Below are positions 63,903 to 64,000 of a stretch of 64,000 nucleotides of DNA, piece after piece. Below the pieces are notes generated by a model. It ran no database searches, had not been told where the DNA came from, and was given only the letters and a program-made list of their open reading frames with translations. Every line of letters starts with the position of its first letter. The first letter of the stretch is position 1. The stretch is from Paraburkholderia aromaticivorans (GTDB taxonomy: Bacteria; Pseudomonadota; Gammaproteobacteria; Burkholderiales; Burkholderiaceae): NCBI RefSeq assembly GCF_012689525.1, contig NZ_CP051515.1, positions 1,364,001 through 1,428,000 on the forward strand, written 5' to 3'. The position numbers were made by a program, and so were the translations under genes.

Positions 63903-64000
63903 TGGCTACGAACGTTGTTTCCGTGCTGAACGATCTGGTCGAGACGTCGAAGGATGGCGAGAAGGGCTTTCGCAAGGCAGCCGATGATGCGCACGACGCG
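63903..64000 (+). CDS. PA2169/DUF2383-like four-helix-bundle protein, partial
   Basis: ATG 63903 with TTGGAGG upstream starts a frame that is open to the window end. The visible part, NVVSVLNDLVETSKDGEKGF followed by RKAADDA, is the typical N-terminus of PA2169-family (DUF2383) ferritin-like bundles. The remaining chain, usually about 150 residues in all, lies beyond the window. Confidence 0.75.

Overview
The window looks like a chromosome segment of a Paraburkholderia/Burkholderia-type betaproteobacterium. The evidence is the GC-rich codon use, a BDSF-type rpfF/rpfR quorum-sensing pair, DUF4148, DUF3175 and DUF4142 proteins, many paired regulator/transporter genes, and IS5-family elements. 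No rRNA, tRNA or CRISPR array was seen. This is a reading by eye, without database searches.

Bases 1 to about 16,780 are an accessory island with lower GC and decaying genes. Its core is a C5-cytosine DNA methyltransferase gene followed at 23 bp by a gene for a small unknown protein. That protein belongs to a paralogous family with four members in the island (408-974, 7856-8413, 8574-9122, 13789-14406). A fifth, more divergent copy may form the C-terminal domain of a 531-residue protein (2882-4477). The island also holds an atoE-type short-chain fatty acid transporter, a 385-residue unknown protein, a HEPN-like gene broken by an ochre codon, a TraB/GumN-like gene broken by a frameshift, a double-HTH XRE regulator and two complete IS5-family insertions with 4-bp target duplications. 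The right edge cuts an MFS transporter gene after about 45 codons (16720-16911). The left edge and any integrase lie outside the window.

From 16,900 to 31,500 the ordinary chromosome resumes: a siderophore-interacting reductase with a PadR regulator, an NmrA-type oxidoreductase, glutaminase, an AraC regulator, a DHA2 multidrug transporter, two alpha/beta hydrolases, an extra MreB, citrate synthase and a glycogen-debranching-type glucosidase.

From 31,500 to 44,700 there is an RpiR regulator next to an operon of a C45 acyltransferase, a class III aminotransferase and a carboxymuconolactone decarboxylase-like protein. RpiR and the operon share an inverted-repeat motif. OsmC, a patatin, a TetR/DHA2 efflux pair sharing an operator-like motif, an M20 peptidase and a malate/lactate-type dehydrogenase follow.

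From 45,000 to the end come the convergent rpfF (BDSF synthase) and rpfR (BDSF receptor, PAS-GGDEF-EAL) genes, the 1500-residue helicase Lhr, an aldo/keto reductase, an AhpD-like protein with a divergent AraC regulator, a FUSC protein, a CPA1 antiporter and a run of envelope/stress-type small proteins around DNA topoisomerase IB.
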